Assembly: GCF_048544455.1 (NCBI RefSeq) | Contig: NC_133537.1 | Span: 15,313,541 to 15,377,540, forward strand | Direction of reading: 5' to 3' | DNA: 64,000 nt | From: Silene latifolia | Lineage: Eukaryota; Streptophyta; Magnoliopsida; Caryophyllales; Caryophyllaceae | In this document: positions 25,151-37,111 of the stretch, one piece after another | Layout of the letters: each line of letters opens with the position of its first letter | Position numbering within the stretch: position 1 is the stretch's first letter | The notes under the pieces: model-generated | The model's input: only the letters and a program-made list of their open reading frames with translations | The model's database searches: none | What the model was told of the DNA's origin: nothing | Program-made: the position numbers and the translations under genes

Positions 25151-25158
25151 CTATATAA
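25151..25158 (+). promoter_or_regulatory. TATA box of the ADF gene
   Basis: CTATATAA lies 91 bp before the ATG at 25242, in a suitable place for a transcription start near 25185. Confidence 0.65.
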
Positions 25159-25241
25159 GTCCAGTAGTGCCACATCACTTCCATCACAGTCACCGAGCGG
25201 CAAGCAAATTACTGGATCGAGCAAATTATAGCAAAAACACC

Positions 25242-25844
25242 ATGGCAATGGCGTTCAAGATGGTAAGAAATAAAATTTCAAAACCCTTGATTTAATTAAA
25301 TCGTGCTTGATATTTAATTGAAAAAAGGGGAATGATAATGTGACAGGCGACGATAGGGATGAGCGTGACAGAGGAGTGCAAGAACTCATTCATGGAGATG
25401 AAGTGGAAGAAAGTACACCGCTACATCGTATTTAAGATAGAGGAAAAATCAGGGAGAGTCGCCGTAGACAAGGTGGGCGGCGCCGGCGAGAATTACGATG
25501 ATCTCGCCGCCGCTCTCCCGGACGATGACTGTCGTTACGCTGTTTTTGATTTCGATTTTGTCACTGTTGATAATTGCCGGAAGAGCAAGATCTTCTTCAT
25601 CGCTTGGTATTCACGCTGTTTCAGTCATTTGTTTATCTTTTACGAATTATTGAGTATGTTAGAATTTGATGTGGATTGAATATGCAAATATAGGGCACCG
25701 ACAGCATCAAGGATAAGGGCAAAGATGTTATACGCAACTTCAAAGGACGGAATAAGGAGGGCATTAGACGGAATTCACTATGAAGTTCAAGCAACTGATC
25801 CCAGTGAAATGGGATTTGATATCATCCAGGACCGTGCTAAGTGA
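25242..25844 (+). CDS. ADF5: Actin-depolymerizing factor, ADF5-like
   Basis: Three exons (25242-25262, 25347-25606, 25694-25844) with GT-AG introns encode 143 residues, the normal ADF/cofilin length. Plant ADF genes typically have a tiny first coding exon, as here. The single ADF-homology domain contains TEECKNSFMEMKWKKVHRYI, FKIEEKSGRVAVDKVGG, DDCRYAVFDFDFVTVDNC, KSKIFFIAWAPTASRIRAKM and DGIHYEVQATDPSEMGFD; the long helix around RIRAKMLYATSKD is the actin-binding face. The extended start MAMAFKMATIGMSV resembles the ADF5 subclass, whose members in Arabidopsis bundle rather than sever F-actin. The family and intact frame are seen; the subclass assignment is from recalled family features. A serine follows the GM near the N terminus, where ADFs are regulated by phosphorylation. 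The gene looks functional. Confidence 0.93.
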
Positions 25845-27060
25845 AGGAAAAATTCTTGTGTTTTCCGGGAGACTATACAACTTACATCTAAACCTTTATA
25901 ATATTTCATTTGATAGATTACCTTTTAGGTGTAAGGAGAACCGACTTTCCGGAAGACACAACAGTGTTTTTCTAAGTGAAGTTGTTACTGTAGTTTCTAA
26001 TTCAACCAACTTTTAACTTGGAGTGTATTACCCCTTCAGCAGGCCTCAGGTTATTAAAAGGTTCATGCTAATCATCTACTGTTGTCAATCTTGTACTGTA
26101 TTCCGTTTTATCATATTTTTCTGATTTTCTCTAATTATTAGTAGGTGTAATAATTGAGGTGCCTACTTTTTACTAATCCCAAATTAAAATAATATGACTA
26201 GTGACTAGTGACTAGTGACTAGTGAGTATGAGAATCTTTCTCCATTACGCTTCTCCTTCACATACTAGTACTTGTTTTTGCTTTGGTGACATAGAAGGAT
26301 AGAATGATGCTCTTTGCAAGTTTTCTTTTTACTCTTTAGGCAAACGGGTTATTGATGCATCATCATTGATTTGGGAGGTGAAAAACACGGATGACTTCCA
26401 TCTTAAACATGAAACGGTTAAATAGATAGATAAGACAAAAAGTAGAATGGTAAGGAACGACAATAAACTATTCCATCTATGGAGTATTACTTATTTTAAA
26501 TCTATACTGATGGACCATCCTAAAGGTAGACCTGTACTCGGGCCGGGCTAGGGATGGGCCGGGCTGTCTTGGCCAGGCCCGGGCCAGGCTAGGGGGAGGG
26601 GCGGGCTTTGTCGGGCTGAGTTGGGGTATACTTGACCTGGACCAGGCCCGAGGCAGGCTGGACTGACGGGCCTTGCCAATTTACTTTTTGCTTAAATGGG
26701 ATCGAAACACAAACTTGTCGATGTCCAAGATAGCGACTAGTTATGTGACCATATTATAAAACCCCTCTCCCACCTACTCTCCCATTTGCACCGAGTTCAG
26801 TTAATGTCGTGCTCATGCCAAAGCACTAATTCCCCTGCCGTGCCGTACCCGTACTGTTCACCGTGCCAGGTCGGAGCCGTGTCGTGCTCGAGCTGCCTGT
26901 TGTGCCAGGCCCGGTTTGCCTGGTCTGGCTACCATGCATTAGTAGCAGTACGCCAAGTACCTGTGGGAGTGTGGGGTCATTTTTGTATTACGGTACCCCC
27001 ACAAAGATTATCAAGCTGCTTTAATCAATGTCTTCCTCCCCTAATATGCGTGTAAAAGAC
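25845..27060. other. Intergenic, downstream of ADF
   Basis: The ADF 3' UTR is followed by gene-free sequence. A four-copy tandem of GACTAGT lies at about 26196-26223. GC-rich GGGCCGGGC-like words at 26530-26680, with complementary words at 26860-26930, suggest a decayed inverted-repeat element, but its edges are unclear. Confidence 0.5.
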
Positions 27061-27338
27061 TAAGGCTCTGTTCTTTTGGACTTAATTTTAGTTAATAAGT
27101 TGATTCGATTGATTCATTTCCATTTGATTCGATTCGATTCGATTGATTGATTCAGCTCCATTGATCTTGATCGATTGATTGATTGGATCGATTGATTGAT
27201 TCAATTGATTCGATTCATATTAGTTTATTTCAACATTACTATTATTATTCTTATTGATATCATTATTATTATTTTTATATTAATGTATTTACTATATTTA
27301 TTATTATATTATTTTTTATTTCTTATATTACTATTATA

Positions 27339-27674
27339 CTCCCTCCTATTCTAAATAACTCTCCCTATTTCCTTTTTCGTCTATTCACAATACTCTCCCT
27401 ATTTCCTTATTTGGCAAACTTTTATACTTATTTTAATCACCCCACCCCACAACAATACCCCACAATACTCATACTTTATCTTATTTTAATCACTTTACCC
27501 CACAACAATCTTTATTTTAATCACCTTACCCCACAACAATACTTATTTTAATCACACAATATCTTCCCTCTCTCCAATCTCCTACCCCACTCCAATACTT
27601 TATCATATAATACGCTCCTCCCTTAATTCTCGTGCCCTCCATGAAAGGGGAGGGTTATGTAGAATAGGAGGGAG
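27339..27674. mobile_element. Stowaway-type MITE (336 bp)
   Basis: CTCCCTCCTATTCT and its complement form the ends, with TA on each side. It is inserted in the Harbinger-like repeat and related to 24216-24520. Confidence 0.85.
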
Positions 27675-27689
27675 TATTTATTAAAAACA

Positions 27690-28035
27690 TAATTCGTATT
27701 GTTTATATTATTATATTTATATTTAATATATTTATTATTATTATTATATTTATTATTTTATTAATATATTTTTTATTATTAATATTATTCATAAAATATT
27801 TATTATTATTATTATTATTATATTTAATATTATTATATTAATAAGTTATTATATTATATTTATTATTTTATTAATATACTCATTATTATTAATATTATTA
27901 ATCACATATTTATTATTATTATTATATTTATTATTATTATATTAATAAGTTATTATATTAGACCTATTATTATTATTATATTATTATTATTTATTTTTTA
28001 GTTATTATTATTAATAATTTTATTATTTATATTAC

Positions 28036-28067
<32 letters not shown>

Positions 28068-28262
28068 TTATTATCATATTACTATTTTATTTTTTATATA
28101 TCTTATTAGATTATTATTATTAGATTATATTAATATATTATTATTATTAATGAATAATATTATAATAATATTTATTATTATTATTATTATTATTATTGCT
28201 ATTATTTTTATTATAATATTTATTATTATTATTATTATTATTAATATAATATTTTTATTATT
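27690..28262. repeat. ATT microsatellite-rich interior
   Basis: Long runs of (ATT)n and TATT words form almost the whole interior of the Harbinger-like copy. Confidence 0.9.
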
Positions 28263-28364
28263 ATTTCAGTTCAGTTCAGTTCAGTTCAGATCAATTCAGT
28301 TCAGTTCAGGTCCATTAAGTTCAGTTCAGTTCAGACAATTTCAGTCCAAAAAAACAGGGCCTAA

Positions 28365-29190
28365 TAGATTCATGTGTCCCTGTATCAAGTTCATAAAATT
28401 ACATACTAACATAATCTCCGGGCAACGTTCCTAAATCTTAATACTAGATTGTAATCAAAGATGATGAACTTATAATTGCACTTTCATCATTTTGTATGTG
28501 GAATGGTAGAAGTACAAAAGGTAGTTTATCCAAGTCTTTTATCTCAAGATTTGAATGGGTCTTGCTTGTCTTATGAATTAAATTGAATCTTGCAAAAAAG
28601 TTAGCCTTAATCCAAGACAGTCCACTCTGATTTTCCAAAGCTTGTATGGGGTAGTATTTATATAATTCATCCATCCCATTCATTTATTTATCTTAACTAA
28701 AATATTTAAATAAAAAGGGTAAATTAAATAAACGATTGAAAAGGTGGATATGAGTACATGAGTATGTACGCATGTTAGTTTTTTCAACGTTTGGGTGATT
28801 GAAGTCTTGCTTGGGTAACCAACGAATCATTTGATTTAAACCGAAACTTTAAGTCTAGATCGGAAAAATGGACCGAACCTAATTATTTGGTTTACTGAGA
28901 ATGGACCGAATTTTTTAGGTCCGATCCTCGCTCCATATTTTAAGGTTTCGATTTTTAGATCGATTATTTTTGGTCCGATCTTCAGTTCATAATATTTATA
29001 TTTTCGATGTTAGATCAGGTCCGGACTCGGACCGATGCTCACCCGTAGTTGCAATTGTATAGCCAAATTTGATGTTGACTTTTATACGTAGTACTCCGTA
29101 AGCCCTTAAGACTTGAGCTATATGAAGAAGACGTTAACCACCGAGTGCATTATACGGAGTATGATGATTATGAATAGAGAAGTCTCTTTA
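28365..29190. other. Intergenic, upstream of the ERD7-like gene
   Basis: No gene is supported. Words such as GGTCCGATC and GGACCGAA recur at 28850-29030, probably a decayed repeat. Confidence 0.4.
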
Positions 29191-29195
29191 CATGG

Positions 29196-29251
29196 CCACG
29201 TCACCTATATTCGTCCACGTGTTGCTATCCTAATTCAGAAAGCGCCACGTA
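29196..29251 (+). promoter_or_regulatory. Cluster of three ACGT (ABRE/G-box) elements
   Basis: CCACGTCA (29196-29203), CCACGTGT (29215-29222, with a full CACGTG G-box) and CCACGTAA (29245-29252) fall within 57 bp, 70-120 bp upstream of the TATA box. ACGT-core boxes of this form bind ABF/AREB bZIP factors, and pairs of them are the usual requirement for ABA or dehydration response. That suits the stress-type gene downstream. Confidence 0.7.
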
Positions 29252-29317
29252 ATCACATACTTTCCTTCATCCTAAAGCAAACAATCAAGGATTCCATTCC
29301 ACTGGTTTTAATTTCCT

Positions 29318-29325
29318 TATATAAA
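29318..29325 (+). promoter_or_regulatory. TATA box of the ERD7-like gene
   Basis: TATATAAA lies 57 bp before the ATG at 29382. Confidence 0.75.
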
Positions 29326-29381
29326 CCCAGGCCATCTTAATACCTCTGAGTTCCCTGTGTAACAAAATAAAAAACGTAACC

Positions 29382-30631
29382 ATGGCAGACAATAACAAAA
29401 ACAAGCAAGTAGTAATAGAAGAAGAAGTGGATCAACCAACGGCGGTGGAGGAACTGTTGATTAAGATTCCGGCCACCATGGTACACCTAATCGACAACCG
29501 CCAAAGCGTGGAGCTAGCATACGGCGACCTGGAAATAATATTGGTGCGTCAAAATGAGAGTGCAGTGGCAGTACTAGCACGTATAAGGGACCAAATCCAA
29601 TGGCCTCTTACCAAGGACCAAGCCGCTCTAAAACTCGACGACTCCCACTACTTTTTCACCCTTAACAACAACAACGACACCCTCAACTACGGGGTTACAA
29701 TCCCTTCGAAAGGGCAGGAAGAGTTACTAGACAGATTTGATGAGGTGTTGGAGAAGTATAGCGGGTATAAGGAGGAGAGGGTGAGTTTGGGGGTGGTGGA
29801 GGACGAGGAGAGGTGATGGTGGTGGAAAGAAGCGAGAGAGGTGGGACCCGAGGAGGTGGAGAGGGATGAGGAAAGGAGGGAGAGAATGGAGGAGAGCGCG
29901 GCAGCGTATTGGACGACGCTGGCTCCCAATGTGGAAGAGTATAGTGGGGGGATAGCGAGAATGATAGCGGCAGGGTCAGGGATGCTGGTCAAAGGGATAC
30001 TCTGGTGTGGGGATGTCACAGTAGAGAGGTTGAAATGGGGTGAGGAGTTTTTAAGTACAAGGATGGGAAGTGATCATCGACGGGATGCTCAAGTAAGTCC
30101 GACGACAATGGAGAGGATTGAAAGGGTGAAGAGCATGACAATCAAGTCGGAACAATTAGCAACGGGACTACTGTCAGGTGTAATCAAGGTGTCTCAGAGA
30201 ATAACAGGGACAGTTGTCAACTCTGCAGCAGGGAGAAGGTTTTTCAACATGCTTCCTGGAGAAATTGTATTAGCCTCCTTTGATGCTTACAGTAAGTTAT
30301 TGTCACTACTGTACTCTCTTTAAGTTTTTACCTTGTTATCGTTAACTGAATGATTGAAGTGGTATTACATACAGATCAAGTATGGGATGCTGTAGAAGTA
30401 GCAGGAAAGAATGTGATGTCAACCTCATCACAAGTAACAACAGAATTGGTAACACAAAGGTATGGAGAGGAAGCAGCAAGGGCTACTAATCAAGGGATGA
30501 ATGCAGCTGGACATGCCATTGCAACTGTTTGGACTGTCTTCAAAATTGCAAAGGCCCTCAATCCCAAATCTGCCCTTAAGCCCACTTCTCTTGCTAAAGC
30601 TGCTGTTTCCAAGCCCAAAAAACTTGCTTAG
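29382..30631 (+). CDS. ERD7: ERD7-like senescence/dehydration-associated protein, with in-frame stop
   Basis: Exons 29382-30291 and 30375-30631, joined by an 83-bp GTAAGT...TACAG intron in phase, encode about 388 codons. The N-terminal part (VEELLIKIPATMVHLID, IQWPLTKDQAALKLDDSHYFF) matches the N-terminal region of ERD7-type proteins. The C-terminal part (GGIARMIAAGSGMLVKGI, SGVIKVSQRITGTVV, VWDAVEVAGKNVMSTSS, YGEEAARATNQGM, GHAIATVWTVFKIAKAL) is the plant senescence domain (spartin-related, PF06911). Family members bind lipids and act on membranes under cold and drought. An in-frame TGA at 29814-29816 splits the frame after 144 codons, just before the senescence domain, with the same frame open afterwards. 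Either the allele is broken or a purine-rich 60-bp segment (29781-29840, GTGAGT...GAGAG) is spliced out in phase. The second is possible but lacks a pyrimidine tract. Confidence 0.85.
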
Positions 30632-31518
30632 CCCAATCTACCTTTTTTTTTCTTCACTTTTTTAAAGCGTGTATCTTTCTTGTTATTCGACATTTTCCCA
30701 CTTAATTTCATTAACAAGTCTGATTAATGTTGCTAATATTTCAGAGCGTATTTGTGTCAATGGCGTCTCTCTCTTTTATAGTACTCCGAATTTTTCTAAT
30801 TCTTAAATTAGAGAGGTTTTATTTCTAAACACGAGAATATTTAAAGATGCTTACACATCGAGAAAAACCATTATTTACACAACATTAACAAAGTTAAGTT
30901 TTCACCGGTGGCGCTCAATTTTAGCACCACCTTCTCTCATGCACCCTTCATTATTGAGTTCCTCACTTAATATTAATGGGTACACCCATTATTATGGGGG
31001 TCATTGCATGTGAGAGGGTGGCGCCGAGATTGGGCTAAGGTGGCGCCGAGATTGGGCTAACTCATTTTCCTTTGTGGAGTCTCGGATTAAAGAAAGATGG
31101 TAAATGGGTTTTACCGTGTTAGTCTATTTTAAGATAAACTAAGATCTAAGGACACATCAAGTTGAAGGCGTTTCTTGCTTGTTGAATAGAGTTGCCTTAG
31201 GTATCCATTTCTTAAATAAGGTCCAATACCTTCCCCCTACTGGTAAGAGAATAAAAATTCTCTTAGTTTTCCCTCCAAAATGTATTTGTCTTATTAAAGG
31301 AAACAATTAAACCTTTCTTTTAATAAACTATTTATATTTTCCTTAAAATATAATTTTATTATAATTATAATTATAATTATACTCTAATCTTTTAATTAAA
31401 TTCAAAATTATGATTTTTTTTCATTATAATAAAATAAAATTGGTATTAAATTATAAACTATAAGTTGCTAAATTTTTCATAATACAATAATGATTACTTT
31501 AGAAAGTAACTTAACACA
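30632..31518. other. Intergenic, downstream of the ERD7-like gene
   Basis: No gene. Near 30905-31065 the word GGTGGCGCCGAGATTGGGC occurs twice in tandem, opposite a partly complementary GGTGGCGCTCAATTTTAGC, suggesting a decayed MITE. Confidence 0.45.
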
Positions 31519-31745
31519 TCTCCCTTCTACTAAAAGAATAAGATGTCTCTCAATTTTTTCCGCTGAAGTGAAATGTTCTGTATTGGTCCTCGCACTATAT
31601 CATACAAGTATTAATTATATACCATAAATAGAAGATACTATTACTAATTTTTAATTTGTAAATACACATTAATGAGATATTTTGATTTACTATACATGTG
31701 GGATTGCATTAATAATGAGGATGATATGAGAAAAATATTCTCCAC

Positions 31746-31940
31746 TGTTGTGAAATAAAGAGAGGAGAGAATTGTTGAGAGAAGTAGAGAGAAAGTAAGG
31801 GAGACAGAACTGTATATTATTCCATCATGAGGGGTATATATACACATACAATGAGGGTAAAGTTTCCATAAGATAATACTCTCTAGAATATTCTAAGATA
31901 TGGACATCCATATAATATTATACCATAATATTTCATAACA
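31746..31940 (-). repeat. 3' LTR of the element inside the Helitron
   Basis: A 195-bp LTR, TG...CA. It carries 16 bp more than its partner, near 31884-31905. Confidence 0.85.
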
Positions 31941-31969
31941 CTCCCCCTTGGATGTCCATCGCTGAAGAA

Positions 31970-32548
31970 GATGCCTCGTTAAAAACCTTCCTAGAAAACC
32001 CCGTGGGAAAAACACTAGTGAAGGAAAAGAGTACACTAATCTTCAAACACGCATAATAAGCTGCCTCGTTAAAACCTTTCCATGGAAAACCCAGTGGGAC
32101 AAAACCATGGCTAAGGAAAAAGAGTACAACGCGTGACACTCCCCCTGATGATTACATAACTTGATATATCTTGAAATAATCCATGCTTTGAGATAACTTC
32201 TCGATTGTTGAAATATAATCCATCTTCGTTGTTAACTTGATATTTTCAATTAGTATAAATTCTTGATAACTTCAATCTTCATATTTCATCGGAACTCACA
32301 ATCTGGATATGATCATTTCATAATAACTCTTGGATCTTCATTTCAAATAATACCTCCATAATTATGATGGAGTTTCTCCTCAATATGTAACATAACATTA
32401 TATGTCAAAAATAATTGTCATCTCAAATATAATGACGTTCATGACTATAGCGTAATAATGCGCTTATAGTGCTACCTCGTTAAAAACCTTGCTAGGAAAA
32501 ACCCATTGGGACAAAAAACTTAGTCGAAGGGAAAAAGAGTGTAGCCAT
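31970..32548 (-). repeat. Degenerate direct repeats beside the 3' LTR
   Basis: A unit of about 65-75 bp with CTCGTTAAAAACCTT, AAAACCC..TGGGA and AAGGAAAAAGAGT in order occurs near 31976, 32063 and 32474. Such repeats lie between RNase H and the purine tract in several plant copia families. Confidence 0.7.
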
Positions 32549-34479
32549 CATTCCTTAATCCTTGTCTTAAGAAAAATCAATCCAATAATTATTGAATAAA
32601 TCATCCAATACCCTTGAGCGATTTTCTTTGCTAAACCATATATGTATGGATTGACATTTTCCATTGTAGATTTTCACTACATTATTCTAATCGTTATGGT
32701 ACTTCTAGACCATAAACTAATTTCACATGCTTAGCAAAAAGCTCATTCAATATGCTCAAACTTCAGGTCGAGACAATAACTTTTCAAATAAACTCTATAG
32801 GAGTTTTGATGTTCCATTTAGGAACTAATCACGATATCTTTCAATCGTATAGTAGAGGTTTATATATCATGAGTTTTCAATAACTCAATTGATCAACCAT
32901 TAACAATTGATGATCATTTATAAGAGGCTCCTACAGGGAGCTATCCTCATAGGAGTAAGATATTTCTCCTTTCCATCATTATCAATTCAAAATTATATAT
33001 TATGAAACATCTGCATGCATATGATATGAAACTAAGTTCTAAATAACATATTCTAATAACAATGCAATAATAATGTATATATTAAAACTAAGATGCAATG
33101 ATGAACTTACTCTCTATATGCACATGATGATGACTCAAAATGCAAACTGATCAGTTTTCTTTCCAATATTCATAATTTGGATTGACTTCAGGTCAATAAC
33201 TGGATTTCTAGTCCATGAGCTCATTTATAATCATTGATTATATGTCGACAATCAAAATGGACTTAAATTTACGATCCCCATTTATAAAGTCCATAAAATA
33301 TCGCGCGCAAATGTATGTAGGTTCCATAAATATATTGATATAATTTCATCACCTCTTGATGATATCAGTACTGTTTATTGATATTTGAATCTGAATATGT
33401 ATGTGGTACCATTATATTCATTTAAGCCATCTATCATCCTTCAGATATCGTGTCACTTCAGGAACACTTCAAATATAGCAATTATATGTCACACCAACTG
33501 CTTGAACTTGCTATTTCACATTCATTGGAACCGTCAATTCATCTTGACTTTTATTATAATACACTTCAAGTGTATATACTTGTATTATTCTGGTAAAACA
33601 TATGGTTGTATCAAATTCAAAAACCTCTACTCAATGAATTTAACGTATAACCTTCTGAACTTTTGGTTCAGTATGGGATCAATTTTGTTTTTACCAGCTT
33701 TAACTCACTTTTCTCCCCCTAAGGTGGTAAAAACTATAACCAATGTATAGTCTAAATATTTATCATAACCACCTTAGATCTCAATTTCTCATATCATCGA
33801 TGAGAATTTATATGGGCATCTTTGTACAATAACAAAATATTTCTGGAAGAAATGTGTGATGCAGTTGGATTTTTAATGTGCTGATTCATAATGCCCAGTT
33901 TAAGAGATCAACGATTTTATATAAAAATCTAACCTGTAGCCACACAATATAGTGTCAATCCATACACGAACATTTAAGTTCTTTATTCAATATCGAGTAG
34001 TGTTTAGATCTCCAACATCATACATACTCAATCTCAGTGTAGTGTCTTGCCTTTAATAAAATTTCTACACGAGAGAATTTCAGCACTTATCTTTTCTTGA
34101 AGATAAATCAAGGTTTATCAAAACGGGTATAGTAAGAACCCGCATGGCTTTAATTTGTCACATCTGAATCATTTCATGTCAACTTTCTTAGTTTGCCAAA
34201 AAATACACGGCAAACTTTAATCAAAATTGGATGTATCTCAATAATTTCACTTATCACATGCCATATTTTTGTTGACTATATTTATCACGCTAATCTTATA
34301 TGGTTAGTAATACTTTATCCAACCGGATAAATGATGTGACATATGACACAATATGTGTCTCATATATGTAGGCAAGACTCGTCAATATTCCAATAAGGAA
34401 TATATTACTCTTTGAGTATTTTCATATGACCTTTCATGAAATATTTACTTTCATGAGATATTTTCATTTCTTTCAATGA

Positions 34480-34600
34480 ACAAATTTTGGCTCAATAAGG
34501 CCACATAATTAAGCTCAATTAAGGCTTCTTTACTTGGCTCAATAAGGCTACATCATTAGGCTCAATTAAGGCCGCAACATTAGGCTTGTCATAACGCCAT
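34480..34600. repeat. Short tandem words GGCTCAATTAAGGC
   Basis: Alternating GGCTCAAT(T)AAGG(C) units with small spacers repeat about five times inside the LTR element's interior. Confidence 0.7.
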
Positions 34601-36122
34601 ATTCTCGATCTCTGCTACAGAGAGAGTCTTTATGAGATGTCACATTCACTTCCAGGAATGAATCAAATTTCATATCTCATTATACTGTTCAACTTCAGGT
34701 GAACAAGAATCAATTCGCAAATAAATTTGCTTTTCAAAAAGACCGCTTTAAATTGAACAGCGGTTCATATATTCATAGACGTGGACTTCTGGCCACTTAC
34801 ACTTATACAATATGAATATATTGAATTGATGAGACGGTGTTAAATTATTACACCCCTTTAAAACTTTGAACTTCTGGCCAAAGTTATAATATGAATATAT
34901 TTCTCATCTTTATAGATAAATGTTTTATAATTTGAAGTACAAAATTATATGACATATTCAAACCAGTTATTATGATAATCTTGTGATACCAAAGTAGAAA
35001 GCATTATTTTATCAACCGATAAACTTAACCCTATTAAGTCTTCCAAAGATTACTTTTTGCATATACAAATAATCCATAATATAGTAGTGGCTGTTCGATT
35101 GTTACTAACAAAACAGACGATACTTTGAAATATATTGTTATCTTGAATTCATAACATGTGCACTTCTTTCATACTTAAAGATGCGAGTCGGATTAGTTCC
35201 ATGACATCAGTACGTAAACTGACAAATTAATAAAATTCATGTTTGTTTCATGCAGTATCATATATAGACAACTTTGGTATCAAAAAGACAACTTTGTTTG
35301 CTTAATGTTGATTTGATGTTAATTTGTATCGGTTTGTAATTGCATTTGCATGTTTTTGTATATAATAATTAATCAAATATTACAATTAATCAATTCTAAA
35401 TCAAAAACGCAAATCAAATTGTATGAGACAATGATACACCAAGATTAAAAAAAATAGAACATGACTAACGCATACTCAAACTTATCCTAATGATATACAT
35501 GCCCATCTATTAAAGTTTTAGTTCACTTTTCATTATACAATGAGCAAAATTAACATAGGTATTTTTGATAAACACTAATTTACTAGTCATATTTAAAAAC
35601 AAATCTCTGTTATGGCAAACAAACGTATTCAATTCAGACTTAATATTAACCAATAAAAACACTTGCACTTGTGTAAAACATGACATCCTCGAGTAAGACA
35701 TCACGTATATAACTTTTATTAACGAACATTAAAATAACGATCGAAACGTGATTAACCATTAACTATAATTCTTAAGTTTCGTATCAAAAATACGAGTCAA
35801 TAATAATTGCGAGAACGTACCTGAATTAGCTAAATAATATAATAAGATCTGATATAAACCTCCTGATTATCGGATCTTGACAAACAAGTGATATTAATGC
35901 ATAAAACTCACAATAGCATCAGTTATCTTCTTAAAGAACATGTTTGGGCAAGTCCTGTAGCTTTCCAATATAATTAATCAAAAGTGTGTTTCGTGCATCT
36001 CATTGTTGCCCACGTCTAAATTTGCATAATAGTTTTGGGACCAATATGTCGATGAACCGTCTTAGTATATTTTTTCTTTTTATTGTGCTCAGTCGGTTAT
36101 TAAGAGACTGGTGCTGATAACG

Positions 36123-36301
36123 TGTTGTGAAATAAAGAGAGGAGAGAATTGTAGAGAGAAGTAGAGAGAAAGTAAGGGAGACAGAACTGTATATTATTCC
36201 ATCATGAGGGGTATATATACACATATAATGAGGGTAAAGTTTCCATAAGATAATACTCTCTAAAATATCCATATAATATTATACCATAATATTTCATAAC
36301 A
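36123..36301 (-). repeat. 5' LTR of the element inside the Helitron
   Basis: A 179-bp partner of 31746-31940, adjoining the putative primer-binding site on the inner side. Confidence 0.85.
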
Positions 36302-36635
36302 TCCACAATTTTTTTCATAGTTCTATTTCCCTTTTTTTGCTACAAAGGTACTCTACAAGTTGACTATCTCATATTGCAAATTCTCTAATTTTATTGTATA
36401 TTTAAGTCATTACTTGAGGTTATTCTTTTGGTAAATGTAATTGTATAATAATATTATTTTTAATAATTACGTAATAATTTATATAATTAGTTTTAGTTAA
36501 ATATCAATCTTATTTGGTGTGAAAACTATTAAATTTTCGCTCTTATCCGCTTACCAAGCTATAATATTTAACGTCTTTATATATTATTATCTAAAAAACC
36601 GCGCATTTGTGCGCGGGTTCTACACTAGTTAACTA

Positions 36636-36949
36636 CTCCCTCCTATTCTATATATTCTTCCCTATTTCCTAAAACGGATTATTCAGGTTTTCTTCCCCTT
36701 TCTTATTTTGAAAACTTTTACTCTTATTTTATTCATTTCTCTCTCCTATCACCAAACCCCACCCAACTCTTTTCCTCATATTTTATTAGTTTCCTTAATG
36801 TTTTGGCCCCACCATTTCTTATTTAACTCATAATTATTCATCCCTCTCTCCAATTATCAAACCCCACCCAACTTTTTACTCTTATTTTATTCTTCTTCTT
36901 AATTTCCGTGCCCACAAACAAAGGGAAGAATACATAGAATTGGAGGGAG
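36636..36949. mobile_element. Stowaway-type MITE (314 bp)
   Basis: The ends CTCCCTCCTATTCTAT and (complement) CTCCCTCCAATTCTAT are flanked by TA. It lies 7 bp beyond the Helitron terminus. Confidence 0.85.
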
Positions 36950-37111
36950 TAATAAATACGTAGTATAACACACTTTTAAAATATGTTAAAAAGTACGTGT
37001 GGCATTCCAAGTGTTAGCTTAGATTGAAGTTTTTTGGTAGCGGTGATTTTTTGGTATGATAGCCTGATAGGGTATCAGCCACTATAACCATGGGTCCGGG
37101 TTAAAATCTCA

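Larger units (their letters stand above)
27064..28361. mobile_element. PIF/Harbinger (Tourist)-like repeat, copy 2
   Basis: Ends GGCTCTGTTCTTTTGGACT and (reverse complement of the right end) GGCCCTGTTTTTTTGGACT are flanked by TAA (27061-27063 and 28362-28364). Near the ends are GATTGATTC and CAGTTCAGTT arrays; the interior is long (ATT)n. It is the same family as 10003-15284. It carries a Stowaway MITE but no transposase. Confidence 0.75.
31746..36301 (-). mobile_element. Ty1/copia-type LTR element, non-coding interior
   Basis: Two direct repeats (31746-31940 and 36123-36301) begin TGTTGTGAAATAAAG and end TTTCATAACA. TCCAC flanks both sides (31741-31745 and 36302-36306), a perfect 5-bp target duplication. 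On the minus strand a purine tract CCAAGGGGGAG precedes the left LTR, and GTTATCAGCACCAG follows the right LTR where a primer site is expected. No retroelement domain is readable in the 4.2-kb interior, so it is decayed or a large non-coding derivative. The LTRs differ by a 16-bp indel and a few bases. Confidence 0.8.
31519..36628. mobile_element. Non-autonomous Helitron, split by an LTR element
   Basis: The right end has the Helitron 3' signature: a GC hairpin CCGCGC-ATTTGT-GCGCGG (about 36599-36616), a short spacer and CTAG at 36625-36628, followed by T. The proposed left end is TCTCCCTTCTACTAAAAG at 31519, preceded by A, fitting 5'-TC...CTRR-3' inserted between A and T. Without the LTR element inside, the Helitron would be about 550 bp with no Rep/helicase gene. 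The 3' end is convincing; the 5' end is a best guess. Confidence 0.65.

Noticed and set aside
26786-27055. Cys-rich 89-residue open frame
   Set aside because: It has no start context, signal peptide or relatives I recognise, and lies in a decayed GC-rich inverted repeat.
31941-36122. A copia polyprotein in the interior of the element within the Helitron
   Set aside because: I searched the minus strand for YVDD-, zinc-knuckle- and integrase-like motifs by eye and found none that I could support.
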